From: Candidatus Babelota bacterium
GTDB taxonomy: Bacteria; Babelota; Babeliae; Babelales; Babelaceae
Length of the DNA: 9,299 bases
Direction of reading: 5' to 3'
Assembly (NCBI GenBank): GCA_003174035.1
Contig: PRDV01000087.1
Span: 1-9,299, forward strand
Part shown: positions 6,439 through 9,299 of the stretch, piece after piece
Layout: every line of letters begins with the position of its first letter
Position numbering within the stretch: the first letter of the stretch is position 1
Notes under the pieces: generated by a model
What the model saw: only the letters and a program-made list of their open reading frames with translations
Told to the model about the DNA's origin: nothing
Database searches by the model: none
Position numbers and translations under genes: made by a program

Positions 6439-7175
6439 GATTGAGTTCCTCCTATGACATGAAGAGCATGGGATATAAGAGGTACCAATTCTTTCCAATC
6501 GTCTTTTTTGCGCATGCCAATTTCGATACCAAATGCAGGAGCAGTAATGCCTACTAATGGCTTATAAGGAACCCCAAGGGGTCGGTGAATTGAAAGTGGA
6601 GTTGTTACATTGTGCAGTTCTTGAGCTTTTTTTACTTCTTCGTAAAAGAGAGCACTAAAGTTCTCAGATTCAGTCAGGTGCAATCGATATGCTTGATTAA
6701 AAGGAATAAGGGCCAATTCATCACTTTTCTTATTCCATTTCTCAGTAGTGGGGTTATAGAGACTACGATACATAAAGAGTTTGCGGGTTTTTCCTTTGTC
6801 GGAGAAAAAATGAAGACTGATATAGAGATCCACATTATGCCGGTTGGCAAGTGACGCATTATGGAGGGGTTCGACAATTTCATTGTCGGTGCGTGTTAGC
6901 AATATCCGCACATCTGGTGTTTTATCTTCGATTTCCTTCTTGAGTGCTTGAGCAAACTCCATAGTTAATAGGTGCTCTGCAATCCCATCAATCTCTACAC
7001 CATCGCGGGTATTTCGTGCTGGGTCAATTAACATGGTAAATCTTATCAGGGGTGTGGTCTTAACAATAGCTGCAGGTTCAGGAGTGCGCGAAAAAAAAGA
7101 CCAGCCAAACATGGGCAAAGAGCTCATCATAATACTAATAAAAATTATAAAAAAGGCTACATTTTTAGTACGCAT
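6435..7175 (-). CDS. N-acetylmuramoyl-L-alanine amidase-like protein (amidase_3), first zinc His replaced
   Basis: The 246-residue protein has an N-terminal hydrophobic export signal (1-24, FFIIFISIMMSSLPMF). From about residue 45 it follows the amidase_3 pattern. This zinc enzyme family cleaves the amide between MurNAc and L-Ala of peptidoglycan in the periplasm. Visible are the strand FTMLID (46-51), E67 in GIAEHLL (second zinc ligand), LLTRTDN (92-98), the AN of SLAN, H122 in ISLHF (third ligand) and E218 in PAFGIEIG (catalytic Glu). The first zinc site, normally D-P-G-H-G-G, is D-P-A-R-N-T here: Arg54 replaces His. The usual N after S-x-H is Phe. Activity is therefore doubtful; it may be a binding pseudoenzyme. 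The gene has a promoter of its own, lacks a clear SD, and overlaps the GerMN gene by 4 nt. Confidence 0.82.
   Translation of the reverse strand: MRTKNVAFFIIFISIMMSSLPMFGWSFFSRTPEPAAIVKTTPLIRFTMLIDPARNTRDGVEIDGIAEHLLTMEFAQALKKEIEDKTPDVRILLTRTDNEIVEPLHNASLANRHNVDLYISLHFFSDKGKTRKLFMYRSLYNPTTEKWNKKSDELALIPFNQAYRLHLTESENFSALFYEEVKKAQELHNVTTPLSIHRPLGVPYKPLVGITAPAFGIEIGMRKKDDWKELVPLISHALHVIGGTQS
6448..6453 (-). promoter_or_regulatory. Ribosome binding site inside the amidase gene, fixing the GerMN start
   Basis: AGGAGG on the minus strand lies nine nt before ATG 6438, within the last codons of the upstream gene. It selects 6438 over the in-frame ATG at 6498. Confidence 0.75.
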
Positions 7176-7207
7176 GGGCTTAGACTTGGTTGCAGTTGTT
7201 TAGCTCT

Positions 7208-7235
7208 AGTATAGCATGTTAGCGGGAATAGCCAA
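7208..7235 (-). promoter_or_regulatory. Promoter of the amidase-GerMN operon
   Basis: On the minus strand TTGGCT (7230-7235, 4 of 6) and TATACT (7208-7213, 5 of 6) are 16 nt apart. Transcription would begin near 7201, giving a leader of about 25 nt before ATG 7175. No terminator was seen between the upstream gene (stop at 7284) and this promoter. Confidence 0.5.
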
Positions 7236-7283
7236 AAGGTGAGAAGGTGGCGGTTGCTTACTTTACATCCCACATTGATAGCT

Positions 7284-8849
7284 CTAATCTTGCAACTCTT
7301 TCCAGGTACAATCGAGCGATAAACGCTCATGCACATGGTTAAAGGCGACGCCTACGAGGACAATCTTTTTTCCCTGCATAAGAAAGCGCTCATAATAACC
7401 ACGTTCCTCTATCTGCTTGAGTGCATCTTCAGGCTTTTGACGCAATTTGAGTTCAAAGATATATATGTGAGTTTTAGTGGTAAGGACAAGATCTATACGG
7501 CCCTTATCAGTTACTACTTCTGATTGCATTTCCATACCTAAAAGTGTTCCTAGAAACTGAAAAAGGGAATGGTAATACTTTTCTTGATCGATATGTAAGT
7601 TATAAGGTATATGGGCGAAAAGACTTTGCAAAGTAGAACAAAATTTATCCACATCATTGTTATTGATAGCGTGAGCTAACTGGCTTGTTGCTTTTTCAAC
7701 TGAAACAATGTTGGTGCGTGTCAATGCAACAACGATATATTTTCTGAATGCTTCACTCACTTCTGCATTGGGGTATCCTAAGGTAAATTTGTCCGTAATT
7801 GGGTCGTAGGTCTTTATGGTAAGGTACCCAGTTTGGAAAAGAAGGGGAATAAGCGGAATGTTATCTATCTCAAACGTTCCGAGTGCTGTGCTGCTAATTT
7901 CACCGCCATCTTCTATGTCCTCGATTGCTTCAAATTGTTTTTTCATGAGCGTAACCAAAAAAGTTGGCGTGCCTGATTCAAACCAATAATTTTTTCTTTT
8001 TTGATCTTTTAAGTAGTTTGTTACGGAAAAGGGATTGTATATTTTTTCGATATCATCCTCGGAAAAGCGGTATCCATCGTACCATTCTTCCATTTCTTCC
8101 ATAATAGCTTTGGGAGTTCTCTTTTTTTGCCGTGCAAACGATTCTATGAAAGGCGAAAAATTAGTTTCTATTTCCTGTTTTGTATACCCCAAAAGTTGCG
8201 AGCTTAGTGAGGTCATCGAAATATCATTGAGATTGTTTATTCCTGAAAAAATCGATGTTTTGGAGAACTTGCTAACCCCGGTGATAAAAATAGCCTGCAT
8301 ATAGGCATCATGACCCTTGATCCCTTTATAAAATCCTTGTAAGATTTGGCGATTTGCGTAGGCAATATCAAGATTATCAAGGTGGGAGATTAATGGTTGA
8401 TCATATTCGTCGATTAATAAAACTACTTTGTTTATCTGTCCAAGTTTTTCAATTAAAGTTCCGAGCTGGTCCTCGAGTGTCAAAGTATTATCAATCGTAA
8501 CGTCATAGTGGATAGCTATTTTACTTAGATGGTTACGCAAGCTGATTTCAAGCATTTCAGCAGATCGGTGAGCGATAACTGAGAAATCTAAGTCTATAAT
8601 TGGGTAATTACGCCATTGATAATCACTTTTTGCAATCCAGAGACCTTGAAATAACTCTTCGTTTCCTGAAAAAAGCTCTTTAAGTGTTGAAATGAGCAGT
8701 GATTTTCCGAAGCGACGGGGACGTGATAAGAAATGGTAGCGATCTTTTTGAGAATAGAGATCATATATATACTTTGTTTTATCAACGTATACATAATCCT
8801 CTTTTATCATTGTTGCGAAGGTGCTGACGTCGCGGGGTAGATATTTCAT
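7284..8849 (-). CDS. AAA-ATPase-like protein with C-terminal PD-(D/E)XK nuclease domain (AAA-ATPase_like / DUF1703 type)
   Basis: The 521-residue protein matches the family pairing an AAA-ATPase-like domain with a PD-(D/E)XK nuclease domain (DUF1703 type). Order of motifs: FATMIKEDYVYVDKTKYI (11-28), degenerate Walker A RPRRFGKS (43-50), LFQGLWI (66-72), Walker B LLIDEYD (144-150), ITGVSKFSK (189-197) with FSGINNLNDIS (201-211), GYT (221-223), and WYDGYRF plus YNPFSV (256-276). The C-terminal part shows EKYYHSLF (423-430), then GRIDLVL (450-456) and IFELKL (464-469). This gives D453, E466 and K468 as the expected nuclease residues, all intact. The role of the family is not established; a DNA-related or defence-like function is only guessed. 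ATG 8849 has AGAGGTGG upstream and fits homolog starts. An in-frame ATG at 8894 would lie inside the promoter spacer. The gene is monocistronic by promoter evidence. Confidence 0.9.
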   Translation of the reverse strand: MKYLPRDVSTFATMIKEDYVYVDKTKYIYDLYSQKDRYHFLSRPRRFGKSLLISTLKELFSGNEELFQGLWIAKSDYQWRNYPIIDLDFSVIAHRSAEMLEISLRNHLSKIAIHYDVTIDNTLTLEDQLGTLIEKLGQINKVVLLIDEYDQPLISHLDNLDIAYANRQILQGFYKGIKGHDAYMQAIFITGVSKFSKTSIFSGINNLNDISMTSLSSQLLGYTKQEIETNFSPFIESFARQKKRTPKAIMEEMEEWYDGYRFSEDDIEKIYNPFSVTNYLKDQKRKNYWFESGTPTFLVTLMKKQFEAIEDIEDGGEISSTALGTFEIDNIPLIPLLFQTGYLTIKTYDPITDKFTLGYPNAEVSEAFRKYIVVALTRTNIVSVEKATSQLAHAINNNDVDKFCSTLQSLFAHIPYNLHIDQEKYYHSLFQFLGTLLGMEMQSEVVTDKGRIDLVLTTKTHIYIFELKLRQKPEDALKQIEERGYYERFLMQGKKIVLVGVAFNHVHERLSLDCTWKELQD

Positions 8850-8851
8850 GA

Positions 8852-8859
8852 CCACCTCT
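8852..8859 (-). promoter_or_regulatory. Ribosome binding site fixing the AAA-ATPase-like start at 8849
   Basis: AGAGGTGG on the minus strand directly precedes ATG 8849. A weaker AGGAAG before the in-frame ATG at 8867 is possible, but the leader would then be only about 9 nt. Confidence 0.6.
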
Positions 8860-8882
8860 TTGGGCATTTGATTCTTCCTAAA

Positions 8883-8910
8883 AGGATAATTCATGTGACA
8901 TGAATGTCAA
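8883..8910 (-). promoter_or_regulatory. Promoter of the AAA-ATPase-like gene
   Basis: On the minus strand a perfect TTGACA (8905-8910) is followed after 16 nt by TATCCT (8883-8888, 4 of 6). Transcription would begin near 8876, 27 nt before ATG 8849, which agrees with the chosen start codon. Confidence 0.6.
8889..8905. promoter_or_regulatory. 17-bp operator-like dyad filling the promoter spacer
   Basis: ATTCATG-TGA-CATGAAT is a perfect 7-3-7 inverted repeat. It occupies the whole space between the -10 and -35 boxes of the promoter above and touches the last base of the -35. A dimeric repressor bound here would block RNA polymerase. No regulator gene is seen next to it, so the protein could be encoded elsewhere or could be the AAA protein itself. 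Confidence 0.5.
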
Positions 8911-8994
8911 TGCTGCGCTGTTGACCAACGTAGAGGGGAAACTAACAACATGGGTTGAATTATTTTATATATAAAATGAATAAATTGTTTCTTA

Positions 8995-9023
8995 TTGAAT
9001 GCATAATGTGTTAAAATGATTAT
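8995..9023 (+). promoter_or_regulatory. Promoter of the rightward disrupted gene
   Basis: TTGAAT (8995-9000, 4 of 6) and GATTAT (9018-9023, 4 of 6) are 17 nt apart. The region is very AT-rich and also holds a 16-bp perfect palindrome ATTTTATATATAAAAT at 8962-8977. The start would be near 9030, giving a leader of about 30 nt with AAGGAG at 9051-9056. Confidence 0.4.
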
Positions 9024-9061
9024 AGAAGTGGAACAACTAAAATGAAAGACAAGGAGCAATC

Positions 9062-9299
9062 ATGCTTAAATCATTACCTTATGCGATATTTCTATGAATG
9101 ACTGTATTTCATGTATATCCTGTTTCGGTAAATGAAACGCACAACCAAAGCCGGAATATATCTGTGATACGCAATTTAACCGTCCAAGCTTTCCTCAGGG
9201 GCAGTCGCCAATGAAAATTCAGCTTCTTCCCGGCCATGTGTTTGGTCCTTTCATGTTTGAGGGTCCAGCTGAGGTTAAAACGGAGTTTGGAGTCCATCG
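9062..9299 (+). pseudogene. Disrupted, probably exported protein gene (stop plus frameshift; 3' end outside window)
   Basis: AAGGAG (9051-9056) stands five nt before ATG 9062. The frame opens as MLKSLPYAIFL, the first half of a signal peptide, then meets TGA at 9095-9097. The same frame continues MTVFHVYPVSVNE and runs to a TGA at 9209-9211. A different frame (shifted by -1 or +2) is open from 9136 to the window end. It reads NAQPKPEYICDTQFN, then RPSFPQGQSP and, from ATG 9211, MKIQLLPGHVFGPFMFEG. This looks like real protein: Pro/Gly-rich, no rare run, no stop. Joining the two pieces would give a signal peptide ending near V-N-A followed by a mature secreted protein, so one nonsense and one frameshift change would explain the whole. 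Alternatives are a shorter gene starting at ATG 9211 (AGGGG lies upstream), sequencing errors, or recoding. The protein family is unknown. Confidence 0.42.

Noticed and set aside
9095..9097. TGA read as tryptophan (reassigned code), which would extend the signal peptide at 9062
   Set aside because: The ankyrin, ABC ATPase and amidase-like genes all end naturally at TGA, two of them in ATGA overlaps with a real downstream start. A frameshift would still be needed as well.
9042..9101. A 19-residue open frame (MKDKEQSCLNHY...) overlapping the start of the disrupted gene
   Set aside because: It has no SD before ATG 9042 and its codons contain the SD of the next start. A leader peptide is possible but unsupported.
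9109..9297. A 62-residue minus-strand reading frame at the right edge
   Set aside because: It has no ribosome binding site or recognisable protein features, and it is antisense to the coding-like frame open from 9136.

Overview
The window looks like accessory chromosome of a host-associated, Gram-negative-type bacterium. It holds an exported ankyrin-repeat protein, two exported proteins of unknown family, an ABC-2 export system, a cell-wall amidase-like/GerMN pair, and an AAA-ATPase-like/PD-(D/E)XK protein of the kind that is expanded in amoeba- and protist-associated bacteria. This mix fits Candidatus Dependentiae (TM6) best in my reading. That is an inference from gene content, not from a marker gene, and other intracellular lineages remain possible. 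The genetic code looks standard: TAA, TAG and TGA all end well-bounded genes.

Left part (1-1707, plus strand): the C-terminal tail of an MscS-type mechanosensitive channel enters from the left edge. After a roughly 310-nt spacer comes a secreted ankyrin-repeat protein. It is convergent with everything that follows.

Middle (1804-5394, minus strand): an ABC-2 exporter (ATPase then permease, with a 4-nt ATGA overlap) is followed by two genes of unknown function. Both start with export signals and are separated by only 14 nt. They have their own candidate promoter, so they may form a separate transcription unit or follow on from the exporter.

Right-middle (5454-7175, minus strand): an amidase_3-like protein and a GerMN-like membrane protein overlap by 4 nt (ATGA) and share a good promoter. 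The amidase has lost the first zinc-ligand histidine. Downstream is a small two-helix membrane protein with its own promoter and a strong intrinsic terminator that insulates it from the ABC operon.

Right part (7284-9299): an AAA-ATPase-like protein with a C-terminal nuclease-type domain reads leftward from a TTGACA promoter. The spacer of that promoter is almost exactly filled by a 17-bp dyad, a layout typical of a repressor operator. Divergent from it, a rightward transcription unit has a promoter, a strong ribosome binding site and a signal-peptide-like start. Its reading frame is then broken by a stop and a frameshift before the window ends, so it is either a decaying secreted-protein gene or something recoded.

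The pieces do not form one evident pathway. The common thread is the envelope and export: mechanosensitive channel, exporter, secreted proteins and peptidoglycan-associated proteins. I did not find an RNA gene, a CRISPR array or an insertion sequence.
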